Part shown: positions 24,699 through 34,618 of the stretch, in pieces | Layout: each line of letters begins with the position of its first letter | Position numbering within the stretch: the first letter of the stretch is position 1 | Assembly (NCBI GenBank): GCA_015069505.1 | Contig: SVIL01000002.1 | Span: 1-53,148, forward strand | Length of the DNA: 53,148 nt | Direction of reading: 5' to 3' | From: Clostridiales bacterium | Lineage (GTDB): Bacteria; Bacillota; Clostridia; Christensenellales; Borkfalkiaceae | Made by a program: the position numbers and the translations under genes | The notes under the pieces: generated by a model | What the model was told of the DNA's origin: nothing | Seen by the model: the letters and a program-made list of their open reading frames with translations, nothing else | The model's database searches: none

Positions 24699-25076
24699 TT
24701 AGGCTTTCACGTTGACGGATATCACACCTGCAATAAGCCCCACTACTCCGCCAAACGCTAAATCTATCAAAAACGAAAGACCCATATCCCAAGTTCCGCT
24801 CAGTAGCGAAAAAATCAAAAACACAAGCGTTAAACCGAGCGTGCCTATCAAGATGCCTTTAAGAAACCCCAACTTACCCCTAATCGAAAAAAAACACCCC
24901 AAAAACACCGCCAAAGTTTTTATAAACTGGTTTACCCCTTTGATTACACCGCTTTGCAGATTAGCCGTTTTTACCACGATAGAGAAAATAAGGACTGCCA
25001 CAAGGCTTATTATCAACGTCAAAAACGCACCCGAAAAAACGGTAGTAAAAAAACTTTTTTCCATATTTTTTTGCAT
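24699..25076 (-). CDS. TIGR04086-family small membrane protein
   Basis: This is a 125-aa protein with four predicted membrane helices, including FSGAFLTLIISLVAVLIFS, FLKGILIGTLGLTLVFLIFS and FGGVVGLIAGVI. Proteins of this kind are common next to yajC in Firmicutes; the function is unknown. The ATG at 25076 is preceded by AGGGG, which lies in the 3' arm of the hairpin after yajC. A start four codons later (25064) is possible. The track start 13 codons upstream falls inside the hairpin and is rejected. Confidence 0.78.
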   Translation of the reverse strand: MQKNMEKSFFTTVFSGAFLTLIISLVAVLIFSIVVKTANLQSGVIKGVNQFIKTLAVFLGCFFSIRGKLGFLKGILIGTLGLTLVFLIFSLLSGTWDMGLSFLIDLAFGGVVGLIAGVISVNVKA

Positions 25077-25120
25077 AAAAAACCCCTGCATACTTTTTAC
25101 AACTAATGTATGCAAGGGTT
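25077..25120 (-). terminator. terminator after yajC overlapping the next ribosome site
   Basis: AACCCTTGCATAC and GTATGCAGGGGTT pair (one mismatch or bulge) and are followed by TTTT on the minus strand. The AGGGG in the 3' arm is the only plausible ribosome site for the TIGR04086 gene. Confidence 0.75.
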
Positions 25121-25137
25121 TAATTTTTAAGAACTTA

Positions 25138-25557
25138 TTATTTATCGCTTTCAGTTTCAGCGGCGGGTTGTTCTTCTGCCTTTGGTGCTTCGCTTACGGC
25201 TTCCTTCTTTCCACCGTCAGCAGGTGCGGTTTGGTAAATTGCAACCTTGTCAAAACGGATATAGTCACTACTGTCGTCTAAGCCCGTTCTCAAAACGAAA
25301 GTGTTGTCAGAATCACGGATTTCAACGATAAACCCACAAATACCACCGATAGTCTTTACTCTATCGCCGACCTTTATAGAGTCAACCATATTTTGTGCTT
25401 CTTTTTGACGCTTTTTGTTGCTGATAGTTTGCCATATGAATAGCCCTATAATAGCAACGACCAAAACTATCATTATGATAATGGTGCCTATGTTGTTGCC
25501 CGCATCACCCTTGTCGGCTGAACCCGTTGCAACATCTTCTAATAAATTAAAAATCAT
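25138..25557 (-). CDS. yajC: YajC, preprotein translocase accessory subunit
   Basis: YajC associates with SecDF in the membrane. The 139-aa protein has one N-terminal span (IGTIIIMIVLVVAIIGLFIW), then SNKKRQKEAQNMVDSIKVGD and VKTIGGICGFIVEI, the YajC signature. An acidic, low-complexity tail (SEAPKAEEQPAAETESDK) is added at the C-terminus. It follows queA-tgt, the usual Firmicutes order. RBS: AAGGAGACGAGAAAA. Confidence 0.93.
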   Translation of the reverse strand: MIFNLLEDVATGSADKGDAGNNIGTIIIMIVLVVAIIGLFIWQTISNKKRQKEAQNMVDSIKVGDRVKTIGGICGFIVEIRDSDNTFVLRTGLDDSSDYIRFDKVAIYQTAPADGGKKEAVSEAPKAEEQPAAETESDK

Positions 25558-25585
25558 TTTTCTCGTCTCCTTTTTTATTTATTAT

Positions 25586-25614
25586 ATTCTAATCTAAAAC
25601 CGCCTTAAAATCAA
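25586..25614 (-). promoter_or_regulatory. SigA-like promoter of yajC
   Basis: TTGATT and TAGAAT are separated by 17 bases on the minus strand, about 30 bases upstream of yajC and just past the tgt stop. Confidence 0.55.
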
Positions 25615-25625
25615 GCGTTTTAGTA

Positions 25626-26753
<1,128 letters not shown>

Positions 26754-26856
26754 CTAAATCAAAATTGAAAATTAATTGAATTTTTTGTCAAATTTTATCG
26801 ACTTTTTTCTACAACCACAGTTGGTTTTAGAAAGGGTAACCGCAACATAATGAAGT

Positions 26857-27879
26857 TTATAAAATCAACATACTGTCGCCGAAAGAGAAAAACCTATACC
26901 TCTCTTTAACCGCCGTCTCGTAAAGTTCCAAAGTCTTTTCCCTTGACGACAATGATGAAACCAACATTATCAGCGTGGACTTCGGCAAGTGAAAGTTCGT
27001 GATAAGTGAATCCACGCACTTAAACTTATAGGGCGGATATATAAAAATCTCGGTATTAGCCTTTACGGGTGCAACAAATCCATTCTCATCCGCCGCACTC
27101 TCTAACGTCCTAACGCTCGTAGTACCGACGGCTATTATCCGCCTACCCTCACGCTTAGCACGGTTAATCTTCTCGGCGTTTTCCTCGTCAATCTCGTAAT
27201 ACTCAGAGTGCATATGGTGTTCGGTAATATCGTCGCTCTTTACAGGTCTAAACGTACCTAACCCCACGTGTAACAGCACGTCGGCAATCTCAACGCCCAT
27301 ACCTTTTAACTTGTCAATCAATTCGGGGGTAAAGTGTAGCCCCGCCGTGGGGGCAGCCGCCGACCCGTCCACCTTTGCATAGACGGTTTGGTAACGGTCT
27401 TTATCCTTTAACTTTTCGGTTATATAAGGTGGCAACGGCATCTCGCCAAGCCTATCGATAATGTCCTCAAATACACCCTCGTAAATAAACTTTACACGCC
27501 TACTACCCGCTTCTTCAATGATAGACTTAACCTCTAAACTCAAATCTTCGGATATAGTAAGTTTTGCACCCACCCTTGCTTTTTTGCCGGGCTTCACAAG
27601 GACTTCCCACTCGGTAAGGTCAAACCTTTTCAAAAGCAAAATTTCCACCTTCGCACCGTTCGGGGTATATGCAAACATACGTGCAGGCAAAACCTTGGTG
27701 TTGTTCCTAACCAAAAGGTCGCCTTCTCTTAAAAATTCGGCAATATCGCAAAAGTGTTTGTGATAAACCTTATCCGCCTTTCTATCATACACCAAAAGCC
27801 TTGAACTATCCCTTGGATATACGGGGGTTTGGGCTATCAATTCTTCGGGAAGATAATAATCAAAGTCACTTGTTTTCAT
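26857..27879 (-). CDS. queA: QueA, tRNA preQ1(34) S-adenosylmethionine ribosyltransferase-isomerase
   Basis: QueA converts preQ1-tRNA to epoxyqueuosine-tRNA with SAM. The 340-aa protein shows [47 protein letters not shown], and the C-terminal [15 protein letters not shown]. The ATG follows AGGAATTTGG. It sits between ruvB and tgt, the conserved ruvAB-queA-tgt-yajC arrangement. Confidence 0.96.
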   Translation of the reverse strand: MKTSDFDYYLPEELIAQTPVYPRDSSRLLVYDRKADKVYHKHFCDIAEFLREGDLLVRNNTKVLPARMFAYTPNGAKVEILLLKRFDLTEWEVLVKPGKKARVGAKLTISEDLSLEVKSIIEEAGSRRVKFIYEGVFEDIIDRLGEMPLPPYITEKLKDKDRYQTVYAKVDGSAAAPTAGLHFTPELIDKLKGMGVEIADVLLHVGLGTFRPVKSDDITEHHMHSEYYEIDEENAEKINRAKREGRRIIAVGTTSVRTLESAADENGFVAPVKANTEIFIYPPYKFKCVDSLITNFHLPKSTLIMLVSSLSSREKTLELYETAVKERYRFFSFGDSMLIL

Positions 27880-27887
27880 CCAAATTC

Positions 27888-28898
27888 CTACTCCGTATCC
27901 TCTGGTGGCGTAAGCCCTACGTGCTTGTAGCCGTCTTTAAGAAGCACTCTGCCCCTCGGCGTTCTCGCAATAAACCCAAGTTGTAATAGGTAGGGTTCGT
28001 AAACGTCCTCAATGGTATTTGCATCTTCGTTAATAGTCGCCGCAATAGTATCAAGCCCACAAGGCCCGCCCTTAAATTTAGTCGCCATAGTGGTAAGAAT
28101 ATTTACGTCCGTTTGGTCAAGCCCAAGTTCGTCTATATCAAGCATTTTAAGGCTACCCTTTGCGTCCGACAATTCCACCGTTTTATGCCCTTTTACGATA
28201 GCGTAATCACGCACACGGCGAAGCAATCTGTTGGCTATTCTGGGCGTGCCACGGCTACGCTTTGCAACCTCAACAGCCGCACTTTCCTCTATCGGTATAT
28301 TAAGTTTTTGTGCCGAACGAGTGACTATTTCGGTAAGTTCTTCAATAGAATAAGTTTCAAGTTTCAAAAGCACCCCAAACCTATCCCTAAGCGGTGCGGA
28401 AAGCATGCCCGCCTTAGTGGTTGCCCCGACAAGCGTAAACTTTGGCAGTGGTAATTGAACGTTCCTTGCAGACGGCCCTTTACCTATGATAAAGTCCAAA
28501 GTATAATCTTCCATTGCGGGGTATAAAATTTCCTCAACGGTATGGTTTAACCGATGAATTTCGTCTATAAACAAAACGTCGTTTTCGTTAAGGTTAGTGA
28601 GAATTGACGCAAGGTCGCCAGACCTCTCTATCGCAGGGCCGCTGGTAACCTTTATTTGAGTACCAAGTTCGCTTGCTATAATATGTGCAAGCGTGGTCTT
28701 GCCAAGTCCTGGTGGGCCGTAAAGCAACACGTGGTCAAGAGCGTCTTTACGCATCTTAGCGGCGGTTATGCACACGGCAAGGTTGTCCTTAACCTTTTCT
28801 TGCCCCACGTACCCGTCCATAGACTTAGGTCTTAAAACGTTCTCGACTTCTACGTCGTAATCATTTTTCGTGCTTGTAACTAATCTTTCGTCTTCCAT
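27888..28898 (-). CDS. ruvB: RuvB, Holliday junction branch migration ATPase
   Basis: RuvB is the hexameric AAA+ motor of branch migration. The 336-aa protein shows Walker [12 protein letters not shown], Walker [11 protein letters not shown], sensor GATTKAG, arginine-finger region APLRDRFG and the C-terminal winged helix ([17 protein letters not shown]). The gene lies seven bases after ruvA in the ruvC-ruvA-ruvB operon. Confidence 0.97.
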   Translation of the reverse strand: MEDERLVTSTKNDYDVEVENVLRPKSMDGYVGQEKVKDNLAVCITAAKMRKDALDHVLLYGPPGLGKTTLAHIIASELGTQIKVTSGPAIERSGDLASILTNLNENDVLFIDEIHRLNHTVEEILYPAMEDYTLDFIIGKGPSARNVQLPLPKFTLVGATTKAGMLSAPLRDRFGVLLKLETYSIEELTEIVTRSAQKLNIPIEESAAVEVAKRSRGTPRIANRLLRRVRDYAIVKGHKTVELSDAKGSLKMLDIDELGLDQTDVNILTTMATKFKGGPCGLDTIAATINEDANTIEDVYEPYLLQLGFIARTPRGRVLLKDGYKHVGLTPPEDTE

Positions 28899-28905
28899 AC
28901 TTACC

Positions 28906-29502
28906 CTATTTGATATGCTTTAACGCATACGTCATAACTTCTTCAATCGTCTTAGAGCCGCTCGACAACGCCTCTTTTACCGCCCTAATGCACTCTGCCT
29001 TAGTAAAGCCTAAGCCCATAAGTGCAACTATTGCGTCTTGGTTGTCCGCTTCAAAATTCTTATCGGTATCAACCATAATAATCTCGCCCGTTTCCGTATC
29101 CACTTCGGTTATCTTTTCACGAAGTTCAAGTATGATACGTTCGGCGGTTTTTTTACCTAGCCCCTTTACCTTTGAAAGGCTTTTTACGTCTTGCGTAGCA
29201 ATGGCAAGTGAAAGTGACTTTAAGTCCATATTTGAAAGCACCGTTATGCCCATTTTGGGACCCACACCCGACACGGTTATTAGTTTTAGGAACATGTTTT
29301 TTTCTTCGGCATTTATAAACCCGTAAAGAAAAACCCCGTCCTCTCTAACCGCCATATAGGTATATACTTCACCCGCACCGTCGTTTACGAGTTTTGCGTA
29401 AACGGACGAAGAACAGTTGACCTCGTACCCCACGCTATTGACTTCCAAAAGCACCGTGCCGTTTGAGTGGCTTAAAACCTTTCCTTTTAAATATCCTATC
29501 AT
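28906..29502 (-). CDS. ruvA: RuvA, Holliday junction-binding subunit
   Basis: RuvA tetramers hold the four-way junction for RuvB. The 198-aa protein has the OB-fold start [10 protein letters not shown], two helix-hairpin-helix motifs ([12 protein letters not shown] and [15 protein letters not shown]) and the flexible C-terminal RuvB-binding domain ([20 protein letters not shown]). RBS: AAGGTGTGATAT. Confidence 0.96.
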   Translation of the reverse strand: MIGYLKGKVLSHSNGTVLLEVNSVGYEVNCSSSVYAKLVNDGAGEVYTYMAVREDGVFLYGFINAEEKNMFLKLITVSGVGPKMGITVLSNMDLKSLSLAIATQDVKSLSKVKGLGKKTAERIILELREKITEVDTETGEIIMVDTDKNFEADNQDAIVALMGLGFTKAECIRAVKEALSSGSKTIEEVMTYALKHIK

Positions 29503-29512
29503 ATATCACACC

Positions 29513-30007
29513 TTAAATACTGAATAATTTACCGAATTTGTTAGTCTGTGCATGGCACAAAGCGACCGCTAATGCGTCAGCAGCGTCGTCGGGGCGAGGA
29601 ATACTGTTTAGCCTTAGCAAGGTCTTAACCATATGTTGTATTTGAATTTTTTCCGCCCGACCGTAACCCGTCAACGCTTGTTTTATTTGCAGAGGGGTAT
29701 ATTCAAAAATATTCCCACACTCTTTAACCGCCGTTAGAAGCACCACCCCTCTTGCGTGTGCCACGTTAATACCCGTAGTCACGTTCTTTGCAAAGAAAAG
29801 TTCCTCAATGGCGATTTGGTCGGGTTTATACTTTTCAATAATTTGCTTAACGCCCTTTTCAATCAAACAAAGTCTAACGGCAAGATTTTCCGTCTTAGGG
29901 GTGGACACTATGCCGTAATCAAGCATTTCGGCACGCCCACGTTTATCCGTTTGTATTACCCCGTAACCGAGCGTTGCAAGTCCAGGGTCAAATCCTACTA
30001 TTATCAT
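29513..30007 (-). CDS. ruvC: RuvC, Holliday junction resolvase
   Basis: RuvC cleaves Holliday junctions symmetrically. The 164-aa protein has the acidic residues in VGFDPGLATLGYG, AIEELFFAKN and RPDDAADALAVAL, the family pattern. It is the first gene of the ruvCAB operon. A SigA promoter places the start of transcription within about two bases of the ATG and no spaced ribosome site is visible, so the mRNA may be leaderless. Confidence 0.96.
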   Translation of the reverse strand: MIIVGFDPGLATLGYGVIQTDKRGRAEMLDYGIVSTPKTENLAVRLCLIEKGVKQIIEKYKPDQIAIEELFFAKNVTTGINVAHARGVVLLTAVKECGNIFEYTPLQIKQALTGYGRAEKIQIQHMVKTLLRLNSIPRPDDAADALAVALCHAQTNKFGKLFSI

Positions 30008-30015
30008 ACCTATAC

Positions 30016-30044
30016 ATTGTACTTTAATTTGCGATAAAAGTCAA
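30016..30044 (-). promoter_or_regulatory. SigA-like promoter of ruvCAB
   Basis: TTGACT and TACAAT are separated by 17 bases on the minus strand; the predicted start lies 0-2 bases before the ruvC ATG. Confidence 0.7.
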
Positions 30045-30069
30045 TAATTTCTTAACACACCTTGGTCAA

Positions 30070-30104
30070 AAGAAACCCCAAGACTTTTAATAAAGCCTTG
30101 GGGC
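30070..30104 (-). terminator. intrinsic terminator after the HtrA-like gene
   Basis: GCCCCAAG and CTTGGGGT form a stem with an inner CTTT-AAAG part, followed by TTCTTTT on the minus strand. Confidence 0.75.
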
Positions 30105-30122
30105 AATTAAACCGCAATTTAT

Positions 30123-31361
30123 TTATAGATAATAACCCGTATCACAGAAACGAACTTCTCTTATTGCAAGCGTTATCGTGGAATCATTAAATGCCCCGTA
30201 ATGCCTTACTACAAGCACCAAATTATCGCCGAACGAAAGCGAATTGTAAATTTCATTAAACGCTTCCATCGTGTTTACCGCCTGCCCGTTAGCCGTCTTG
30301 ATAACGTCGCCCTTTTGCAATCCGCAGTACGCCGCAATTCCACCACTAACAACACTCGTTACCTGTAGGTTATTTGAATTGTTGACCGCAAGGGTAAACC
30401 CTAAGGCTTGACGCCTACCCGAAACGTAACCATAGTTATACGGATTATCGTTTTTAGTGCCTATAAGTTGTTTTGCGATATTTATAAAACCCGTATCGGT
30501 CGTCTCGTCATCGGTGACTTTATACGGTATAGCGTAGTTAACGCCAGACCAACAAGTTTCGTCTTCCAAATCAAGGTCCATACCGCCGTTAGTTATGCCG
30601 ATAAGTTCGCCGTACATATTGAAAAGTCCACCGCCCGAACTGCCGTGCCATATATCAACGTTTATGCCAAATACGTTTACCGTGCCAAAAGAGAAGGTCG
30701 CTTCCCTATTGATGTATGCGATATGCCCCGCCGAGAAGTTCCCAGGTAATTTACCCGTGGGGTTGCCGATTGCAAAGACTTGTTCACCCTTTCTCACGCT
30801 ATAATTATTTGTCGGGGCAACCTTTGCCTCAACGATGTTTAAGTCGCTGTTTTGGGGCAATGTAAGTTTAAGCACCGCCACGTCGGACGCTTCGTCACCA
30901 CCAACGAGATTAACTGCGTTGCCCGTATATATCTTACTGCCGATTTCCCCCGTAAACGCATAGTCGGTATCGTAACCTTCGTCGGTAAAGTTAAGCCCCG
31001 CCTCGTCAGGGACGTAAACCGTTATATCACCCGTCGAACTTATAACGTGATGACAGGTTATAATGTAATATTCGTTGGGTTTATCGTCCTCAACTTCTAT
31101 AATAGTGCCCGAACCGTAGCCGGCAGTAGTGCCGTTGACTATCTTTATAGCCACCGAAGCCCTATCGACCACGGCAACGGCGTCGGCGTAAGAAGTATAA
31201 GGCGTTCTAGCCCCATCTACCATACCAAAAGAAACGTTCTTACCCGCTTGTAACGAATTATCAAGACGCCCTTTGCTACTAATAAATTGACAACCCGTAG
31301 CCATAACGCAAATAACCATTGCGATTACTATTGCTAATAACGAATTTCTTAACTTTTTCAT
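30123..31361 (-). CDS. HtrA-like trypsin-fold serine protease lipoprotein with PDZ domain
   Basis: The 412-aa protein starts with a lipoprotein signal (hydrophobic run, then lipobox VMATGC, Cys24), so it is probably anchored outside the membrane. The protease domain shows His in YIITCHHVISS, Asp in ASDVAVLKL and the nucleophile in WHGSSGGGLF (HtrA usually has GNSGGP). A single PDZ domain follows (SVVSGGIAAYCGLQKGDVI). It probably degrades misfolded envelope proteins. The ATG at 31361 follows AAGGAGAATTTG; the track's GTG start lies in that site. Confidence 0.9.
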   Translation of the reverse strand: MKKLRNSLLAIVIAMVICVMATGCQFISSKGRLDNSLQAGKNVSFGMVDGARTPYTSYADAVAVVDRASVAIKIVNGTTAGYGSGTIIEVEDDKPNEYYIITCHHVISSTGDITVYVPDEAGLNFTDEGYDTDYAFTGEIGSKIYTGNAVNLVGGDEASDVAVLKLTLPQNSDLNIVEAKVAPTNNYSVRKGEQVFAIGNPTGKLPGNFSAGHIAYINREATFSFGTVNVFGINVDIWHGSSGGGLFNMYGELIGITNGGMDLDLEDETCWSGVNYAIPYKVTDDETTDTGFINIAKQLIGTKNDNPYNYGYVSGRRQALGFTLAVNNSNNLQVTSVVSGGIAAYCGLQKGDVIKTANGQAVNTMEAFNEIYNSLSFGDNLVLVVRHYGAFNDSTITLAIREVRFCDTGYYL

Positions 31362-31513
31362 CAAATTCTCCTTCACGTAAAAATTTGTTATGTTTATTTT
31401 ACCACACTTTTCTTAATTTTTACTTAAAATAAAAAAAATTTTTTGGATTTATTTAAAATATTTATCTTTCTACTTAATTAGACCGTTTACCTTGCCGTTT
31501 TGTTGGGCAAAAA

Positions 31514-31549
31514 CAAAAAAAAGGACAAAATTTATAAAAAACTTTGCCC
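31514..31549 (-). terminator. intrinsic terminator without an obvious upstream gene
   Basis: GGGCAAA and TTTGTCC (one G-U pair) form a stem followed by TTTTTTTT on the minus strand. It may end a small RNA or back up yebC termination. Confidence 0.55.
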
Positions 31550-31677
31550 TTCTATCCCGTTAAAGCACGGGATAGATATTAATTGTATTTACTAAATACC
31601 ATTTATCTTACCGTACTTAAAACGGATTTATTTTAACGACGATAATTTTTTTGGTATTCTATACGATAATTTTCATT

Positions 31678-31730
31678 AAAAAAGAAATACCTTACCGCCG
31701 ATAATACTATTTTGGGCAAGTAAGGTATTT
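31678..31730 (-). terminator. terminator after yebC
   Basis: AAATACCTTAC and GTAAGGTATTT form an 11-bp stem followed by CTTTTTT on the minus strand. Confidence 0.7.
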
Positions 31731-31754
31731 TTATGCAACTAAACAAAAAATTTT

Positions 31755-32492
31755 TTATTCTTCTTCGTCATCGGGCAAATCAACATTATGATATACGTTT
31801 TGAACGTCGTCCAAATCTTCTAACGCATCTACGAGTTTTTGGAACTTCACAAGGTCTTCACTGCTAAGCGTTATTTTATTTTGCGGAAGCATCTCTATTT
31901 GTGCTTCAAAGAAGTTAAGCCCCTTGCTTTCAAGATACTTTCTAACCGTCGAGAAGTCCGAAACAGACGTGTGTACTACGAAAGCGTCGTCTTCGGTTAT
32001 AAAGTCGTCCGCACCCGCTTCTAAAGCGTATTCCATGATAACGTCTTCTTCCATATCGGGCGTACGTTCAATAACGATTACGCCTACGGTAGAAAAGGTA
32101 AAGGATACGCAACCTGCGTTTCCAAGCGTTCCGCCGTGTTTACGCATTGCCGTACGAACGTAATCAACGGTACGGTTTTTGTTGTCGGTAAGTGCCTTGA
32201 TTATAACCGCACTACCGGACGGACCGTACCCTTCGTAAGTCAATTCTTCGTAATTATCACCGGAAAGTTCGCCCGCTGCCTTTGCAATACATCTTTTAAT
32301 GTTGTCGTTAGGCATATTAACGGACTTTGCCTTTGCAATAGCATCGGCAAGTTTAGAGTTGGTTTCCGGGTCGGGATTGTTTTTAGCCGCAACCGCAATT
32401 TCTCTACCAACCTTGGTAAAAATTTTGCCCTTTACTGCATCGGTTTTTGCTTTTTTTGCAGCGATGTTCGCCGCATGGCTGTGTCCTGACAT
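31755..32492 (-). CDS. yebC: YebC/PmpR-family protein
   Basis: YebC-type proteins are DNA-binding regulators or, in recent work, translation factors that ease polyproline stalling. The 245-aa protein shows the signature MSGHSHAANIAAKKAKTDA, the GREI-type VGREIAVAAK, LADAIAKAKSVNMPNDNI and YEGYGPSGSAVI. It lies 12 bases after the SpoU-type methyltransferase, in one operon, and ends at a terminator. Which of the two roles applies cannot be told from sequence. Confidence 0.95.
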   Translation of the reverse strand: MSGHSHAANIAAKKAKTDAVKGKIFTKVGREIAVAAKNNPDPETNSKLADAIAKAKSVNMPNDNIKRCIAKAAGELSGDNYEELTYEGYGPSGSAVIIKALTDNKNRTVDYVRTAMRKHGGTLGNAGCVSFTFSTVGVIVIERTPDMEEDVIMEYALEAGADDFITEDDAFVVHTSVSDFSTVRKYLESKGLNFFEAQIEMLPQNKITLSSEDLVKFQKLVDALEDLDDVQNVYHNVDLPDDEEE

Positions 32493-32504
32493 TGAAATAT
32501 TCTC

Positions 32505-33236
32505 CTATCGTGAATTTTTTAAGTTATACATTATAATCCCCGCCGATACGGCAGCGTTAAGGCTTTCCATACCGTTTTCCATAGGGATTTTAACAGTTCT
32601 TGATGCAAGCGACCGCATTACGTCACTAACACCGTTTGCTTCGTTTCCGATAACCAGACAAAAATCACCGTCAATACGGGTGTTAAACACGTCCTCACCG
32701 TCCATATCCGCAATTATTATAGGCAGGTTTATAAGAGATTTTAATTCATCTCTACTACCTATATACGGCTTAATACGGAACAGCCCGCCCATACTCGATC
32801 TAACGGCTTTTGGATTAAACGGGTCGGCAGAATCCGCCAAATATATTTCAGTATATCCCGATGCCGCAGCGGTACGAATTATCGCACCCACGTTGGACGG
32901 GTCCGAAACGCCGTCTAAAAACACGCACGATTTTTTTGGGGGTTCTATTTTAATCACGGGCTTTTTTACAACCGCAAGCACCCCTTGTGGATTAACCTCG
33001 GTACTTATCGACGAAAACACGTCGTCGGTAGTAGATTCAATCCTGTCACAAGTGGCGTTTATCTTCGTTAAAGCCCTTTCCGTACCCACGATGCACAAAA
33101 TATCTTGACCGCTAAAAAAAGCCTCGTCAACCGACTTTATCCCCTCAACAACGTAGCGGGAAAGTTGGTCACGATTTTTTTTATCGCTAAGCGAACGGAT
33201 TTCTTTTATTAAAGAATTTTGCCTTGACGTTATCAT
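32505..33236 (-). CDS. SpoU/TrmH-family RNA 2'-O-methyltransferase
   Basis: The 243-aa protein has an N-terminal substrate-binding region (RYVVEGIKSVDEAF) and the SPOUT knot with the three family motifs: DPSNVGAIIRTA, VIGNEANGVSD and IPMENGMESLNAAVSAG. It probably methylates 23S rRNA or a tRNA ribose; the target is unknown. The start has no clear ribosome site and lies ten bases after the rplT terminator, so it may depend on read-through or an unseen promoter. Confidence 0.92.
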   Translation of the reverse strand: MITSRQNSLIKEIRSLSDKKNRDQLSRYVVEGIKSVDEAFFSGQDILCIVGTERALTKINATCDRIESTTDDVFSSISTEVNPQGVLAVVKKPVIKIEPPKKSCVFLDGVSDPSNVGAIIRTAAASGYTEIYLADSADPFNPKAVRSSMGGLFRIKPYIGSRDELKSLINLPIIIADMDGEDVFNTRIDGDFCLVIGNEANGVSDVMRSLASRTVKIPMENGMESLNAAVSAGIIMYNLKNSR

Positions 33237-33248
33237 CTTAATCGAAAT

Positions 33249-33274
33249 AAAGCCTACTTTTTATGGTAGGCTTT
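33249..33274 (-). terminator. terminator after rplT
   Basis: AAAGCCTAC and GTAGGCTTT form a 9-bp stem, then ATTTCG on the minus strand; the U-run is poor, so termination may be partial. Confidence 0.55.
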
Positions 33275-33283
33275 AAATTAATA

Positions 33284-33637
33284 CTATTTCAAGTTTGCTT
33301 TTGCGGTTTCGCAAAGTGCTGCGAAAGCAGCTGCGTCGTTTACGGCGATATCTGCAAGAACCTTTCTGTTAAGGGTAATACCTGCGTTCTTCAAACCGAA
33401 CATAAACTTGCTGTATGAAAGACCTGAAAGTCTTGCTGCTGCATTGATTCTGGCAATCCAAAGTGAACGGAAATCTCTTTTCTTTGCCTTTCTGCCGATG
33501 TAAGCATATTTTTGTGCCTTCATTACGGCTTCTCTTGCAACTCTGTATCTCTTACTTCTACCGCCCCAGTAACCTTTAGCGAGTTTTAAAATTTTCCTAC
33601 GCTTCTTTACGGCGTTAACACCTCTTTTAATACGCAT
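33284..33637 (-). CDS. rplT: 50S ribosomal protein L20
   Basis: The 117-aa protein matches L20 ([52 protein letters not shown]). It is the last gene of the infC-rpmI-rplT operon and in Firmicutes represses that operon through the leader. RBS: GGAGAATTTGAATT-like AAGGAGAATTTGA. Confidence 0.98.
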   Translation of the reverse strand: MRIKRGVNAVKKRRKILKLAKGYWGGRSKRYRVAREAVMKAQKYAYIGRKAKKRDFRSLWIARINAAARLSGLSYSKFMFGLKNAGITLNRKVLADIAVNDAAAFAALCETAKANLK

Positions 33638-33657
33638 AATTCAAATTCTCCTTTAGC

Positions 33658-33855
33658 CTATTTATTGTAAATCAGCGTTTGAATAGTCTTTTGCTGAGTC
33701 TTATCGACGTATGCACCGTCGCATAAATTGTTCTTTCTCTTTCTGTCTTTCTTGGTAAGAATATGGTTCTTGCCTGAGCAAGCCCTTTTAATCTTGCCGT
33801 TTGCGGTTACGTTAAAACGCTTTTTAGCCGCACTTTTGGTCTTCATTTTAGGCAT
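33658..33855 (-). CDS. rpmI: 50S ribosomal protein L35
   Basis: The 65-aa protein has the L35 pattern ([31 protein letters not shown]). It is between infC and rplT. Confidence 0.98.
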   Translation of the reverse strand: MPKMKTKSAAKKRFNVTANGKIKRACSGKNHILTKKDRKRKNNLCDGAYVDKTQQKTIQTLIYNK

Positions 33856-33885
33856 TTGTTCACCCTCCGTTAGTTAATATTTAAG

Positions 33886-34398
33886 TTACGCTTTTTGAGG
33901 CACTAACATCATCCAAATGTTTCTGCCTTCGGTAAGCGGTTTCTTCTCCATAGTTCCGTAGTCTTTTACGATTTCATAAAAGCGTTCCATAACCTCAACA
34001 CCAAGGTTTGCGTGTGCCATCTGTCTGCCACGCATTCTTATAGAAACCTTAACCTTGTTGCCTGCCGCTAAAAACTTTTGCGTTTGCTTTGCTTTTACGT
34101 TAAGGTCACCCACGTCGATAGTCATCGATAACCAAACTTCCTTAATCTCAACTACTTTTTGGTTCTTTTTTGCTTCTTTCGCACGTTTAGTTTGTTCAAA
34201 CAAGAATTTGCCGTAATTCATTATCTTGCATACGGGCGGTTGTGCGTTGGGGGATATTTTAACCAAGTCTAACCCCTTGTCTTCAGCGATTTCAACTGCT
34301 TCCCTAGGACTCATTATCCCAAGTTGTGCACCGTCGTCACCGATTACCCTAATCTCTCTATCCCTTATTTCCTGATTGATTTGATGTTCTTTTTTAAT
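33886..34398 (-). CDS. infC: translation initiation factor IF-3 with AUU start
   Basis: IF-3 governs start-codon and initiator-tRNA selection. The protein shows INQEIRDREIRVIGDDGAQLG, the linker and VRMRGRQ-like SIRMRGRQMAHANLG in the C-terminal half. Homologues begin right before KKEHQINQEIR, which corresponds to an ATT codon at 34398, preceded by GAGAGGTACAAAACC; this gives 170 residues, the usual length. AUU starts in infC are known for autoregulation. The track start (34473) would extend the protein through an attenuator hairpin and has no ribosome site. Confidence 0.92.
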   Translation of the reverse strand: MKKEHQINQEIRDREIRVIGDDGAQLGIMSPREAVEIAEDKGLDLVKISPNAQPPVCKIMNYGKFLFEQTKRAKEAKKNQKVVEIKEVWLSMTIDVGDLNVKAKQTQKFLAAGNKVKVSIRMRGRQMAHANLGVEVMERFYEIVKDYGTMEKKPLTEGRNIWMMLVPQKA

Positions 34399-34571
34399 GG
34401 TTTTGTACCTCTCTGGTAAATTTACGGGGCAACCCCGCTTAGAACAAAAAATGGTTGCTTTTAGATAAAGCAACCACGATTAACACGAAAAATACCCCTA
34501 AAATAAGGAATTTTTGGTATTGAGCCGATTAGCGTTTGCCGTCGGCGAGAAGGGTTACTTCTTCTTTAAGC
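34399..34571 (-). promoter_or_regulatory. infC-rpmI-rplT leader region
   Basis: The about 170-base leader holds several pairing elements: GCCGA/TCGGC, AATACC/GGTATT, the terminator hairpin, and CGGGG/CCCCG (34425-34437) before the ribosome site. This fits a regulatory leader bound by L20 with alternative folds, inferred from known L20-dependent systems. Confidence 0.65.
34446..34475 (-). terminator. attenuator hairpin in the infC leader
   Basis: GGTTGCTTT and AAAGCAACC form a 9-bp stem, then ATTTTTTG on the minus strand, about 50 bases upstream of the infC start. It matches the L20/IF-3 leader attenuation known in Firmicutes. Confidence 0.8.
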
Positions 34572-34577
34572 CATCTT

Positions 34578-34606
34578 ATAATACAACTTTTTATCTTCTT
34601 TGTCAA
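34578..34606 (-). promoter_or_regulatory. SigA promoter of infC-rpmI-rplT
   Basis: TTGACA and TATTAT are separated by 17 bases on the minus strand, opening a leader of about 170 bases. Confidence 0.75.
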
Positions 34607-34618
34607 ACGTTTTTTCGT

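Larger units (their letters stand above)
31362..31754. other. 393-base gap with two hairpins and a direct repeat
   Basis: No ORF is seen. On the minus strand it holds the yebC terminator (31678-31730), a direct repeat of AAATTATCGT (about 22 bases apart, 31637-31670), a perfect 9-bp hairpin CTATCCCGT/ACGGGATAG (31552-31575), and a second hairpin with a U-run (31514-31549). The rest up to the HtrA start is AT-rich and probably holds its promoter (a TAAAAT box near 31395), though no clear -35 was found. Confidence 0.55.

Noticed and set aside
34399-34473. Longer infC start with 25 extra codons in the ORF track
   Set aside because: It begins inside the attenuator hairpin, lacks a ribosome site and exceeds the usual IF-3 length; the ATT at 34398 is better supported.
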